Numbered from the stretch's first letter, positions 26,098 through 35,822 are shown. The stretch: DNA of 64,000 nucleotides from Fuerstiella sp. (GCA_029247265.1 JAQWLN010000165.1:1-64000); one strand, 5' to 3'. Numbers and translations are program-made. The notes: generated by a model not told the origin, from the letters alone.

Positions 26098-27141
26098 ATG
26101 AACCCATTGACCGCACCGGCGATCGATCCCACAAGCATTTTCGAAATCTTGCGAGGCGTCTACGGCTCACAGCTGCTGACTGCCGCAATCGCACATTTTG
26201 ATGTATTTGGAAGACTGGCCCGACAACCGCGATCCCGTGCTGAACTGCAACAGGATCTCGGACTGGAAGAACGCCCAGTGACTGTTCTGACGACAGCACT
26301 GCGTGCCATGGCGCTGCTGCAGATGACTCCGACCGGAAGTCTGGAACTCACACCCGTGGCAGCTGAACACCTGGTTCCCGGTGGCGAATTTGATGTGGGC
26401 AACTATGTCAGCCTCTCAGCGAATTCAACAGGCGTCCTGGAAATGGTGGCGCGTCTCAAGTCCAACGAACCCGCCGGACTCAGTGACGATGGCGACGGGG
26501 CTGCCTTCATCTATCGCGACGGCATGAAATCCGCGATGGAAGAATCCCAACTTGCAGAACACTTTACACTCGCTCTGGCTGGCCGTGCCAAAAACGTGGC
26601 TCCGGCACTGGCTGACGCCGTGCCGCTGCACAACGCAAAGACTCTGCTGGACGTTGGCGGGGGCACAGGAATCTACAGCATTGGATTTATACGGAAGAAC
26701 CCACAACTGAACGCAACTGTGCTGGATCGCCCGGAGGTCCTGAAGACGGCCGAATCGTTCGCCCGGCAATACGAAGTTTCTGACAACATTCGACTTCTGC
26801 CAGGCGACATGTTTTCCGGAAAGCTGCCCACTGCTGACGTCGTCTTGCTTTCAAATATCCTGCACGACTGGGACGTCCCGGAATGTCAGGAACTGGTGCG
26901 TCGCTGCGTTGAAGCATTGAATCCCGGTGGCCGCCTTATTATTCACGATGTACTGCTGAACGATGAACACGATGGCCCGTTGGCAATCGCACTGTATTCG
27001 GCCGCATTGTTCACGCTGACAGAAGGCCGAGCCTACAGCGCGGCCGAGTACGATTCGTGGATGCAGGATGCCGGTCTGACGACAACTTCACCAGTCCCGA
27101 CGTTAATTCACTGTTTCGCAATTGCCGGAACGAAGCGGTAA
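26098..27141 (+). CDS. Class I SAM-dependent O-methyltransferase (family 2-like)
   Basis: The 347-residue protein has an N-terminal winged-helix dimerisation domain (ELQQDLGLEERPVTVLTTAL) followed by a SAM-binding domain with LLDVGGGTGIYSIG, the DxGGGxG motif. HDWDVPECQELV and GGRLIIHDVLLND are family-like catalytic and binding segments; the HDWD stretch holds the typical general-base His. It therefore probably methylates a hydroxyl group of a small molecule, like acetylserotonin, phenolic or CrtF-type methyltransferases. GGAAG lies before the ATG. Its neighbours give no pathway. Confidence 0.88.
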   Translation: MNPLTAPAIDPTSIFEILRGVYGSQLLTAAIAHFDVFGRLARQPRSRAELQQDLGLEERPVTVLTTALRAMALLQMTPTGSLELTPVAAEHLVPGGEFDVGNYVSLSANSTGVLEMVARLKSNEPAGLSDDGDGAAFIYRDGMKSAMEESQLAEHFTLALAGRAKNVAPALADAVPLHNAKTLLDVGGGTGIYSIGFIRKNPQLNATVLDRPEVLKTAESFARQYEVSDNIRLLPGDMFSGKLPTADVVLLSNILHDWDVPECQELVRRCVEALNPGGRLIIHDVLLNDEHDGPLAIALYSAALFTLTEGRAYSAAEYDSWMQDAGLTTTSPVPTLIHCFAIAGTKR

Positions 27142-27187
27142 CTCGAAGAAAGCTCTGTCGTCGGGAATGTGCAGCGACATCGTGCAT

Positions 27188-28981
27188 TCACGGCGACGAA
27201 TTCGGGGACGGCTCCGGCGCCTGTGACGTCGGTGGCTGTTCAATCTGTTCCTTTGTGGGAATCGGATATCTTGTGTCGTTGGATCGATTTCGGGCGTAGT
27301 GATAGAACCACTGGAACAAGTTGGACTGGACTCCCTTGAACTCGTTTGCCGTGTAGTTCCAGATTTTCTTCGCTTCTTCCCTGTCGTCACTGGCAAGTAA
27401 TTCCTCCGCCGCTTGCATGCGTTCAGACAGAAATTTATGTGCATCCGAACTTTCGATCAGCATCTGTCGAAAGTGAGCGTGGTGGTTTTCGCACAGGATC
27501 GTCAGCCAGCGAACTTCGTCATCCGGCGATTCGATCGCTCGTCCCGTGGCAATCAAACCCTTCCAGCGTTCCAGCGTCGGCAGAGGATTTACGGAAAGAA
27601 TTCCGTCGGAAACGGGTTCATCAGTGTTGCTCCAGTTAATGACGTACTTCAGTCCGGCTTCGTCTTCCTGCTTAACCGCCTGTGCACACTCTGCCTTAAA
27701 CGGTGAATCGATTTCGGCATCACGGTCAGCCAGACGCTTGAGCGGTGTCTCCAGAATGAGTGGATGAATTCTGTCCGAAACCTCCTTGGCCTCACCAACA
27801 TACTTACCTTCGGGAAAGGATATCAGATATTTATCTGCCTGTTCCGCAGCGTCTCGCCGAGCGTACTCCACGTCCTCCGGCTGCCCCGCTGCGCTAACGC
27901 TCATAAGTTCCTGCCACGCGTCGTGGTATGAATCTTCACCGGGCGGTCTCAACAGCCACGCCGTGGCCCCTATCAAAACAGCCAGACAGGTCGCGAGAAA
28001 CCATGTTTGCTCGTGAAAAGGGACGTCCGCCTTCTTCTTTTTGTTCTTCTTCTTTTTGTTCTTCTTCTTTTTCTTCTTCGGAGAGTCGTCTTTCCTGTCC
28101 GACTTTTTTGACACGGGAGCGCCAACAACCGTATCCGCCATAGCCGCCCCCACGCCGGCAGTTACCTGGTCCCGAATCTCACCCAGTTCGGTATGAACGG
28201 CAAGCGCATCATGCGGACGGTCGTCAGGACTCTTCGCCAGCAATCGTTCGATCAATCTGTCCAGCCAGACCGGGCAGTCCGGAACTTTTTCGCAGACGTT
28301 GTATGGATCGTCGTTCAGATGCTGCATCAGCATGTCCATTGGATTGTCCGACTGAAACGGAGTCTCACCGACAACGACTTCGTACAACAGACAGCCGAGG
28401 GCATACAAATCGGTCTTGCCTGTAATCGGAAAGCCGGCCTGGATCTGTTCGGGAGCCATGTAGGCATACGTGCCGACGGTTTTTCCGGCAGCCGTCAGCG
28501 CCGTTGCTTCTGTGTCGCGCGCAATGCCAAAGTCACCGAGCTTAAGCCGTCCTTTTTTTGACAGAAACAGGTTTGCCGGCTTCAGATCCCGGTGAATGAT
28601 GCCAGCGTTATGAGCATGCTCAAGAGCACTGGAAACCTGTCGCCCGACGTGAACGGTCTGCTCCCACGATAGTCGCGTGCGTTTCTTCAACACTTCCAGC
28701 AGCGAACCGCCGTCGATGTATTCCATCGCATACCAGCGCTGATCACCATCGGTGCCACCACCGTAGTACTTCACGATATTAGGGTGGTCCAGCCGCCGCA
28801 GAATTTCGATTTCGCGTTCGAAACGTTTCAACAGCTTCGGGTCCGAGATCAGTCCCGGCGCAAGAACCTTGATGGCCACCTTCTTGTTGTTCTTGGGGTA
28901 CAGTGCCGAATACACGATCCCCATACCGCCGACACCGATTTGTTTGTCGAGAATAAATGGGCCCAATTGGCGAGCTGACAT
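27188..28981 (-). CDS. Receptor-like Ser/Thr protein kinase with poly-Lys linker
   Basis: The 597-residue protein has a full Hanks-type kinase domain: the G-loop GVGGMG at 16-21, VAIK (Lys 38), HRDLKPANLF, DFGIARD and MAPEQ. After residue 290 lies a Lys/Asn-rich stretch (KKKKKKNKKKKNKKKK), one transmembrane segment (TWFLATCLAVLIGATAWLLR) and an extracytoplasmic region with long helices. The start at 28981 (MSARQLGPFILD) is chosen because it begins the kinase fold. It is divergent from an FHA protein, which suggests a phosphorylation signalling pair. Confidence 0.93.
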   Translation of the reverse strand: MSARQLGPFILDKQIGVGGMGIVYSALYPKNNKKVAIKVLAPGLISDPKLLKRFEREIEILRRLDHPNIVKYYGGGTDGDQRWYAMEYIDGGSLLEVLKKRTRLSWEQTVHVGRQVSSALEHAHNAGIIHRDLKPANLFLSKKGRLKLGDFGIARDTEATALTAAGKTVGTYAYMAPEQIQAGFPITGKTDLYALGCLLYEVVVGETPFQSDNPMDMLMQHLNDDPYNVCEKVPDCPVWLDRLIERLLAKSPDDRPHDALAVHTELGEIRDQVTAGVGAAMADTVVGAPVSKKSDRKDDSPKKKKKKNKKKKNKKKKADVPFHEQTWFLATCLAVLIGATAWLLRPPGEDSYHDAWQELMSVSAAGQPEDVEYARRDAAEQADKYLISFPEGKYVGEAKEVSDRIHPLILETPLKRLADRDAEIDSPFKAECAQAVKQEDEAGLKYVINWSNTDEPVSDGILSVNPLPTLERWKGLIATGRAIESPDDEVRWLTILCENHHAHFRQMLIESSDAHKFLSERMQAAEELLASDDREEAKKIWNYTANEFKGVQSNLFQWFYHYARNRSNDTRYPIPTKEQIEQPPTSQAPEPSPNSSP

Positions 28982-29436
28982 GAATCGTGCCTGAACAAGA
29001 ACATTTTGAACTTCTGAGCCAAGTTTGACATACTCGCCACCCAGAAACAATCAGAACCACGAACGACGATCTCTATCCAGAACGTTCAGGTCCGCCGGGA
29101 CTCACCCGGGGCAGAATGGATACGATACCTTGTACGGCTCTGGCCGAAGATGAACACCTCTGTGTCCTAATCGAAGGGCAAACAATGACGGTCAAAGGCA
29201 CGTCGATGAGTTGAAGCCAGGCTCGGATTCAACCCACTGAATGAATCAACTGAGACTGCAGCCACGTTCAGAAGCTGCAGTCAGCGAACGTCCGATTGGA
29301 CCAATTACGCGGCCCATGCATCTTTTGCCCAGCCTGGCGGGGCCGATTCCCGTGCAAATTGTGTTCCCTCACGACTCGTCCTTGACTTTTCGATGGGTTC
29401 GTCCCGAGACTGTTAGTACCGCCATTTCCATTCTGA
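28982..29436. other. Spacer between divergent kinase and FHA genes
   Basis: The 455 bases hold no supported gene or repeat. They should contain both promoters; none is clear by eye. Confidence 0.35.
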
Positions 29437-29898
29437 ATGGCCATCATCACATCTTTCCTGATGACGCTGATGCTTGCTCAACTGATTCCAGTCAAATACG
29501 GTGCCCCGATTACCCTGACGAAACCAATCACGGTCGTTGGGCGTAGTACGCGACTGTGTGACCTGGCAGTCGACCACGGAAGTGTTTCGAAACTGCACTG
29601 TATCTTGGTGAAAACGGACGGGCTGATCTACATGCGGGACCTGGGCAGCACCAACGGAACGCGTGTCAACGGTCAGCGCGTGCTGAGAGGAGCCTTGTTG
29701 CCGGGCGACACGATCAGCTTTTCCGGAGCCGCATATGCTGTACACCTTGGCCCGGATCCGCAACTGTCTGCCTGCCGCGAAGTCAACGACGCTGCCACGC
29801 AAATGGTTCCAGTCGTCACCAGCAGCGATCCGGAACTGCCGGAAATAGACGACGATGTAAAACTGCTGTCCGATTCTGACCTGCTGGCGGCGGACTGA
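29437..29898 (+). CDS. FHA domain protein
   Basis: The 153-residue protein has one forkhead-associated domain: TVVGRSTRLCDLAVDHGSVS, KLHCILVKTDGLIYMRDLGS and TNGTRVNGQRVL, which include the Gly-Arg, Ser and Asn-Gly residues that contact phosphothreonine in the family. It therefore probably recognises phosphorylated protein. The C-terminus is acidic. Starts are uncertain (29437, 29461, 29470). It sits divergently beside the Ser/Thr kinase gene, its most likely partner by context. Confidence 0.83.
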   Translation: MAIITSFLMTLMLAQLIPVKYGAPITLTKPITVVGRSTRLCDLAVDHGSVSKLHCILVKTDGLIYMRDLGSTNGTRVNGQRVLRGALLPGDTISFSGAAYAVHLGPDPQLSACREVNDAATQMVPVVTSSDPELPEIDDDVKLLSDSDLLAAD

Positions 29899-29913
29899 CG
29901 CACATCATACGGA

Positions 29914-29936
29914 CGCTGCAGCTGAGCAGCGTTTGT
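29914..29936 (+). terminator. Weak terminator after FHA gene
   Basis: CGCTGC (29914-29919) and GCAGCG (29926-29931) form a six-base stem around AGCTGA, followed by TTTGT. The T-run is short, so confidence is limited. Confidence 0.4.
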
Positions 29937-30045
29937 ACCTGCATGCACCGCTGTGGTTCGATCGGCAGCTGCATTGCTCTGCCGTGCTGTGCTGTTTTGA
30001 GGACTGGCGCATACAAACACACACGCTTTTGCTTCGGACCAGACT

Positions 30046-30534
30046 CTACCGCTTCTTCGGATAATCAAAGTCCGCGAACGTCGCTGCCTCAATACGATGC
30101 CACTCAGACGCCTCCACAGTCAAAATCCCGCACGTCGGAACGTTTTCGATAGGCGCGTCGGAAAACCAGTTGGCGAGCTCGGTGATGGCAGGGTTGTGAG
30201 TCACCACCAGTGCTACCTGAATGCGGTCGTCCAAACCTGAGACGATAGCCAATACGTCCTGAGAACTGGCCGCGTACAACTCATCCTCAACAACGATGGC
30301 TGGTGACGAGTAGCCGACTTCGTGAGCAAGCAGTTGCGCCGTCGTCAGAGCTCTAACGGCCGGACTGCTGACGATCAAATCGGGAACCAATGATCGCGCC
30401 AATAGTCGCTGTCCCATGATCGGAGCATCTCTGGTTCCACGCTTGTTCAAAGGACGTTCGCTGTCCTCCAGCTCAGGGTGTTTCCAGCTGGACTTCGCGT
30501 GACGGACCAAAAATAATGTTTTCAGCATGGGCAT
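30046..30534 (-). CDS. sixA: SixA-type phosphohistidine phosphatase
   Basis: The 162-residue protein is a histidine phosphatase. It starts LFLVRHAKSSWKHPELEDSE, with the RHG-like RHA motif and the general-fold residues (RPLNKRGTRDAP, SSPAVRALTTAQLL and ALVVTHNPAI). In other bacteria SixA removes phosphate from histidine kinases or PTS proteins. The ATG at 30534 or 30528 is the start. It lies between the FHA and Hsp70 genes, convergent with the former. Its partner here is unknown. Confidence 0.9.
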   Translation of the reverse strand: MPMLKTLFLVRHAKSSWKHPELEDSERPLNKRGTRDAPIMGQRLLARSLVPDLIVSSPAVRALTTAQLLAHEVGYSSPAIVVEDELYAASSQDVLAIVSGLDDRIQVALVVTHNPAITELANWFSDAPIENVPTCGILTVEASEWHRIEAATFADFDYPKKR

Positions 30535-30558
30535 CGCCGACGAAAAAGGAAGCAGGCG

Positions 30559-33402
30559 TTACTGAATCCGCAGGCCGGTCGGTAGTGACTCGCCGAATAC
30601 CAAGCCAGCCTCGTCGCTTTCGAGTTCGCCACCCTCACGAATAAGCATTACGAAATGGTCGGGCGCTCCGGCTGACTGCATCTCTTTCACTACCGCTGAT
30701 CGGACGTCGTCCGAGATGTCTCGAAAGCGATCATCGGTTTTTCGCGACAATTGCATCAGTGCCAGTTGCGTGACGGAATCGCTGACATCCGCGACGTCGA
30801 TAATTGATTCAATCCAGCTTTCCGCCTCAGAAGTCGGCAGCACCGTGTTCAACGGTCCGTATACGGGCACTCGGGCACCGATTCTTCCGACCGCCCAGAT
30901 GAGCGCCGGGCGTATGTTTTCAAATGCCGGTCTGGGCAGAAAGTTCAGAGCAATGCGGCCAAGCTCCCTGCGAGTGGATCGGTCCAGCAATTCCATGGAA
31001 GCCAGCATCCGCCAGATTTCCGACTCCTCATGACTTCCGGAAGCATAGTCCGCCCCCTTGCCACGTCCCGATTTGACTTGCCGGTGTTTCTGCCGGATCA
31101 ATGCGATCACAGAAGACGTGAGTTCGTTCTGTGTGCCGCGATTAATTCCGCCGGCAATTCTGCGGCACAGGATTCTCCATTCCGTGCGAGTGTTCGGGCT
31201 GGCGTGAACCAGTTTTCCCCGAGTGACTTTCAGTGTCTGCTCAACGCGCCAGTCATCGGCAGCCATACCAAAGCCAGGCCGCAGTCCGAACCCCAGAAGA
31301 TTCAGCCACCGTGCTTCGTGGGCAGCGCTGCGTTTTCGCCCCGCTGCAGATTCAATCAGATTGCCCCAGATACTACGCAGCAGTGACGGCGGCCAGTCTG
31401 CACGGCTCAGGGAAATTTCCCGGGCAATCCGCTTCGGCAGTCCGTCCGGCTTTTCCGTGCCTTTCGTCGCGTAAACCGACGAAAGAATCCCGTCGACACT
31501 GTCCAGCGTTTCCTGATCAACAATTCCCGCCTGTTCCGCCGCACCGGTGTGCACTTCGCGATCGGTTTCCGTCGAAGACCGGACGTCAAACTGAAGTTGC
31601 CAGCGACGGTCACCATTGACCTGTCGGCACCACATTTCCAGCGTCCCGATTTCCGTCAGCCGCGCGGATAGTCGAGCGGTCACTACGTCCGTCTGGTCTT
31701 TTTTACGAGTCTGCAGCACGGTTCGAATCGGCGGCAGAGCGTACAGCTGCTCTTCGTTGATCTCATACAGTTCGCCAGACTGATCTGTTAATCGAGTCCC
31801 CGATACGAAAATCGGAAACTGCACGGGTTCCGATGTACGTATCTGAAAGTCCCGTTCTATTTCAACAGGCTCGCTGCTCGGTTCGCTGCCCGCCGGCACC
31901 AGACACAACGCCGACGTCTGTCCGTCGGAACCTTCGATCCCCACGTAATACGTCCGCGCCAGACCAGCGACGATTTTTACGCCAATGCCGCGCCGCACCA
32001 TACCGAACGACGCAGCACCATGAGCGACCGCCAGATCAAGGCGTTTGTTCTGCAGAATCTGTGGTGACCAGGATTCGTCTGAATCACTAAACCACGATGT
32101 CAGTACCGAAATCAGCCGGGTCTGCAGAATCGACGACGCAAAGAAACCTCCATTGAACAACACGACATCAGGCCGCGCGCAGTCCGCAACATCCCCTTCG
32201 GCGTCTGTGTCATCAGCGTGAGACTTCAGAAACGCAGCCAGATATTTGGTAATCGCGGGATCGGCCGCGTACGGCAGACCGAACTCCTGAAAACCGGATT
32301 GACGACTCTGAGGTTTCTCGCTGAACTCTGCATCAGGCAGAAAACCGTCGACAAGCAATTTAACAACTTCATCGCGACGGACGTTCACCTGCAGGCCACC
32401 ACCGATCAGTTTCGATCCTGTGCCGGGCAGAGCAATGGTGAATTCCTCGGGCGCGTTTTCCTGTAACAGAGTTTCCTTGACGTGGCGGCAGGTGGGAACC
32501 AGAACGCTCCACTGCCGAGGCTGAAGCTTGCCGTCCCCCATCAATTCTCGTTCAACATGGTAGGCCAGCGCCAAATCCAGATTATCGCCGCCCAGCATCA
32601 AGTGGTTGCCAACAGCGATTCGATGAAATCGAACCTTGCCGTCGTCGCCCGGACGAACGTGAATCAGCGTAAAGTCAGACGTGCCACCTCCAATGTCGCA
32701 GACAAGGATCTTCTGCCCGGGAACAACATGCTGCTCCCAGTCATCACGGTGGGCATGAACCCACGAATAGAACGCCGCCTGCGGTTCTTCGATCAGCACG
32801 ATGCGAGGAAGTCCGGCACTGCGGGCGGCAGCGACGGTCAATTCGCGAGCGACTTCGTCAAACGACGCTGGAATCGTGATTACAACGTCCTGCTGTGAAA
32901 GTGGCTCGTCAGGATGAAGGTGATCCCACGCTTCGCGAATATGCTGCAGATAGCGAGAACTGACGTCCACCGGCGACAGAGACTCAGCATCAGCCGCGCC
33001 GTGCCACGGCAACAATGCGGCCCGACGATCGACCCCCGCGTGGCACAACCACGACTTGGCCGATTCAATCATCCGGCCGGGGTTCGCCCGACCGAATTCC
33101 CGCGCAAACACACCGACACCGAATTTCGCATCCCTGCTGCTCCACGGCAATCGAAACGCGGACGCCGCCCCATCCGTTTCAGGGGGCTCATAGTGGAACG
33201 AAGGCAGCGTCGGGCGACTTTCCACTTCCCCCGGAGCGACCAGTTGAGCAATTGAAAACGTCTGAATCTGCCAGTCCTCCTGAAATGTATCGACAAAGCC
33301 AACGGCAGAATTCGTAGTGCCCAGGTCGATGCCGACGACAAACCGGCTGCGTTTGTTCTCTTCGTTCGGATGTGATTCTGCTGCGATATTCACAGTCTTC
33401 AC
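30559..33402 (-). CDS. Divergent Hsp70-family protein with large C-terminal extension
   Basis: The 947-residue protein has a Hsp70 ATPase domain with phosphate-1 VVGIDLGTTNSAVGFVD, IVLIEEPQAAFYSW, the phosphate-2 VCDIGGGTSDFTL and GGDNLDLAL. The substrate-binding part is not typical: about 300 additional C-terminal residues follow a beta-rich part, probably a DUF3731-like helical domain (family assignment from memory). No canonical EEVD-type tail is seen. The GTG at 33402 overlaps the preceding hsp70 gene by four bases, so translation is coupled. With that gene and DUF2760 it forms a putative chaperone set. Confidence 0.88.
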   Translation of the reverse strand: MKTVNIAAESHPNEENKRSRFVVGIDLGTTNSAVGFVDTFQEDWQIQTFSIAQLVAPGEVESRPTLPSFHYEPPETDGAASAFRLPWSSRDAKFGVGVFAREFGRANPGRMIESAKSWLCHAGVDRRAALLPWHGAADAESLSPVDVSSRYLQHIREAWDHLHPDEPLSQQDVVITIPASFDEVARELTVAAARSAGLPRIVLIEEPQAAFYSWVHAHRDDWEQHVVPGQKILVCDIGGGTSDFTLIHVRPGDDGKVRFHRIAVGNHLMLGGDNLDLALAYHVERELMGDGKLQPRQWSVLVPTCRHVKETLLQENAPEEFTIALPGTGSKLIGGGLQVNVRRDEVVKLLVDGFLPDAEFSEKPQSRQSGFQEFGLPYAADPAITKYLAAFLKSHADDTDAEGDVADCARPDVVLFNGGFFASSILQTRLISVLTSWFSDSDESWSPQILQNKRLDLAVAHGAASFGMVRRGIGVKIVAGLARTYYVGIEGSDGQTSALCLVPAGSEPSSEPVEIERDFQIRTSEPVQFPIFVSGTRLTDQSGELYEINEEQLYALPPIRTVLQTRKKDQTDVVTARLSARLTEIGTLEMWCRQVNGDRRWQLQFDVRSSTETDREVHTGAAEQAGIVDQETLDSVDGILSSVYATKGTEKPDGLPKRIAREISLSRADWPPSLLRSIWGNLIESAAGRKRSAAHEARWLNLLGFGLRPGFGMAADDWRVEQTLKVTRGKLVHASPNTRTEWRILCRRIAGGINRGTQNELTSSVIALIRQKHRQVKSGRGKGADYASGSHEESEIWRMLASMELLDRSTRRELGRIALNFLPRPAFENIRPALIWAVGRIGARVPVYGPLNTVLPTSEAESWIESIIDVADVSDSVTQLALMQLSRKTDDRFRDISDDVRSAVVKEMQSAGAPDHFVMLIREGGELESDEAGLVFGESLPTGLRIQ

Positions 33403-35195
33403 ACCTCCGCATCATCGCGAACGCTGAATTCCAGCTTCCAGCTTTCACCGCTGGCCGTATGCACGCAGGAAAGTTCGAAGATGCCCAATTCCGTGATCCG
33501 TGATTGAAAGCGAACTGGAACATATTCGTCGCCCGCGTCCACATCTGCATTCAGGGTCGCCTCCATCGAATCAGTTTCCACGAGTTCATCTGCCGACCAG
33601 CGCTTCAGTTTGTCACCCGGCACATCGTCTGCACGACTGGAGGAGCTGAAAATGCGGAACCTTGCCGACTCGCCGACGACCAGGCCGATCTCTTCAGACG
33701 GCACGTCTGCCTCGGTTCCTTCTTCCATACCGTGCGGCACGACACACAGAGCCGACATCGGCCGCGGAGCACCGGGGATTGCCAGACCTGCGGTTTCTAT
33801 GCCAACGTAATACGACCGTGGCGTCCCCCCGCGAATTCGAATACCGCCGCGCTGACTGGTCCATGCATAAAATGCGGCTCCACGACCGACGGCGTAGTCA
33901 AGATCGTGATCACCGGCCAGAATCTGTGGCGCGGCATCGCCGTACCAGTCAGCAAGACGGTCCAGCAATGCCTGCTGCAGCCGGTCTGATTTGAAGACTC
34001 CACCGTTGAACAGCAAATGAGTCGGGGCAGACGAATCAGCAGATTCTTCGTCTGTCTGTCGCTGCAGAAAGGACGCAAGATGACGAGTGATCGCAGTGTC
34101 CGCTTCGTACGGCAGGCCGATTTCCTGAAATCCGGACACTCTTTGTCGGGACGGCTGCTCTGAAACATCGCACTTTGTGAAAAAACCATCGACGAGCAAA
34201 CGTGCCACGTCTTCGCGATTCACTTCGACCGACACGCTACCACCAATCAGTCGACTGCCCCGTCCCGCGACAGAAATTGTCTGTGTCTCAGGACCATCTG
34301 CTGCCAGCAGAGTTTCTTTGGCCGCACGACAGGAGTGCCACAGCGACACAGACTGCCACGGATCCAGATCCGTCCCCTTTTCGCGGAACAATTCTGACAC
34401 GTGGTACGCCAGCGCCAGGTCCATGTTATCGCCACCGACAAGCAGGTGGTTTCCGACGGCCTGCCGCCGCAACTGCAGTTCACCGTCTTCTTCACCGGCA
34501 GCCACTAGGGTCAGGTCGGTGGTTCCGCCGCCGACGTCACACACCAGCAACCGGTCTCCGGCGGCCAGCGATTTTCGCCAGTCGTCTCCCGACGACGAAA
34601 GCCACGCATAGGTCGCCGCCTGAGGTTCCTCCAGCAATACCAATGAATCCGGAAGACCGGCTGCCAGCGCCGCCTCACGAGTCAGTTCACGTGCGCTGGC
34701 ATCAAACGAAGCAGGCACGGTCAGTACGACCTGCTGCTGTGCAATCGGCTCGTCAGGGAACGCCTGAGTCCAGGATGCTACCAAATGTTCCAGGTATCGC
34801 TGTGAGGCCGTCACTGGCGAAACCTGTGGCACATTGTCCGGTGCTTTCCATGGTAGAATGGGCTGATGACGGTCCACTCGACTGTGGCACAGCCAGGATT
34901 TGGCCGTGCCGACCGTGCGATCAGGATTCTCGGACGACTGCGATCGGGCGACTTCACCGACGGCGAATTCACAGTTTTCCGCCCAAGGCAAATCGAACTC
35001 GTGCGATTCGACTTCGCCCCTGCGAGCCACGTACAAAAACGACGGCAGCGAATCGCGACGCTCAACGGTTTGCGGAGCCACAAGTTGAGGAATCGGCAGC
35101 AGCTCCACCTGCGGGATTTCGGAATCCAGCGATGCGAATGCCAGCACACTGTTTGTGGTGCCGAGGTCAATTCCGATGGCGTACTTGGCAGGCAT
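33399..35195 (-). CDS. Divergent Hsp70-family protein
   Basis: The 598-residue protein has IGIDLGTTNSVLAFASLDSE, LVLLEEPQAATYAW, LLVCDVGGGTTDLTLVA and GGDNMDLALAYHVSELFR, all Hsp70 ATPase elements, and a shortened C-terminal beta-sandwich-like part. It lacks the usual helical lid and resembles the first 600 residues of the downstream 947-residue protein, so the two look like products of duplication. The ATG at 35195 is the start. The gap to DUF2760 upstream holds a 72-base palindromic repeat. No DnaJ or GrpE gene is adjacent. The clients are unknown. Confidence 0.92.
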   Translation of the reverse strand: MPAKYAIGIDLGTTNSVLAFASLDSEIPQVELLPIPQLVAPQTVERRDSLPSFLYVARRGEVESHEFDLPWAENCEFAVGEVARSQSSENPDRTVGTAKSWLCHSRVDRHQPILPWKAPDNVPQVSPVTASQRYLEHLVASWTQAFPDEPIAQQQVVLTVPASFDASARELTREAALAAGLPDSLVLLEEPQAATYAWLSSSGDDWRKSLAAGDRLLVCDVGGGTTDLTLVAAGEEDGELQLRRQAVGNHLLVGGDNMDLALAYHVSELFREKGTDLDPWQSVSLWHSCRAAKETLLAADGPETQTISVAGRGSRLIGGSVSVEVNREDVARLLVDGFFTKCDVSEQPSRQRVSGFQEIGLPYEADTAITRHLASFLQRQTDEESADSSAPTHLLFNGGVFKSDRLQQALLDRLADWYGDAAPQILAGDHDLDYAVGRGAAFYAWTSQRGGIRIRGGTPRSYYVGIETAGLAIPGAPRPMSALCVVPHGMEEGTEADVPSEEIGLVVGESARFRIFSSSSRADDVPGDKLKRWSADELVETDSMEATLNADVDAGDEYVPVRFQSRITELGIFELSCVHTASGESWKLEFSVRDDAEV

Positions 35196-35216
35196 TTTTT
35201 GTACAAGCGATTAAAA

Positions 35217-35288
35217 GGGTCGGGAGTCTTCTTCGGAGGAACAGTGTTTAACAGCGGTTCGTCTCGGGCGGAAAAAAACTCCCGACCC
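35217..35288. repeat. 72-base palindromic interspersed repeat, copy A
   Basis: The element starts GGGTCGGGAGT and ends ACTCCCGACCC, an 11-base perfect inverted repeat, with a less regular centre carrying GAAC and GTTC. A second copy of exactly the same length and similar sequence (about 52 of 72 bases by eye) is at 48944-49015, with slightly worse ends. This copy lies between the DUF2760 and hsp70 genes. It resembles a non-autonomous, REP-like or MITE-like repeat; no transposase is present. Confidence 0.8.
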
Positions 35289-35306
35289 TCCGACGATTTC
35301 ACGGCT

Positions 35307-35822
35307 TCAGCCCGCATCAATCTCAGCCGGAGCAATCACACCGACGGCTTGAGTACTGCCGTTCCACGTGGGCAATTCACAGCGGCCGGCTTGCCATCCG
35401 TGATGTGCCAGCGTTCCCGACGTCCGTCCGGATTCCGTTTCGCCAATCATTCGCAGCCTTCCGCCCGCCACACCATCGCTGATTTCCACGGCGCTGCCTT
35501 CCGACTGATCAACAACAGGGGAAATCGCGAACAGACGATCAAGGACCGTGCGACTGTCTCGATGAATGTCACGCACCGCTGCTCCGATTTGTGCGTCGGA
35601 ATACTCGTCGATCGGTTCCATTAGAAAGTCCACCAGCCGCGCCTCTCGCTGCAGCGAGGCCAGCAGCGTAACGGCATCATTACGAACAACGGGCGCCGGC
35701 TCTGGTTTGGCCGCAACCGGTTGTTCAGTAATAACTGGTGCCGCCGCGGAAACAAGGTCGGCCAGCTGCTGAGCCAACTCTCCGTTTGTCAGGACACGCC
35801 ATGCCAGACTTAACCGTCCCAT
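35307..35822 (-). CDS. DUF2760 domain protein
   Basis: The 171-residue protein has a variable, Ala/Pro-rich N-terminal part and the conserved LQREARLVDFLMEPIDEYSD, then AQIGAAVRDIHRDSRTVLD, a signature of DUF2760. It ends in a small beta-rich region (LAHHGWQAGRCELPTW). DUF2760 genes are known to sit beside divergent hsp70 genes, as here (about 110 bases upstream). Its molecular role is unknown; a chaperone-partner function is inference from context. Confidence 0.87.
   Translation of the reverse strand: MGRLSLAWRVLTNGELAQQLADLVSAAAPVITEQPVAAKPEPAPVVRNDAVTLLASLQREARLVDFLMEPIDEYSDAQIGAAVRDIHRDSRTVLDRLFAISPVVDQSEGSAVEISDGVAGGRLRMIGETESGRTSGTLAHHGWQAGRCELPTWNGSTQAVGVIAPAEIDAG

Noticed and set aside
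34202-35251. Plus-strand open frame (349 codons)
   Set aside because: It is antisense to an Hsp70 gene and is Pro/Arg/His-rich, typical for a shadow frame in GC-rich DNA.
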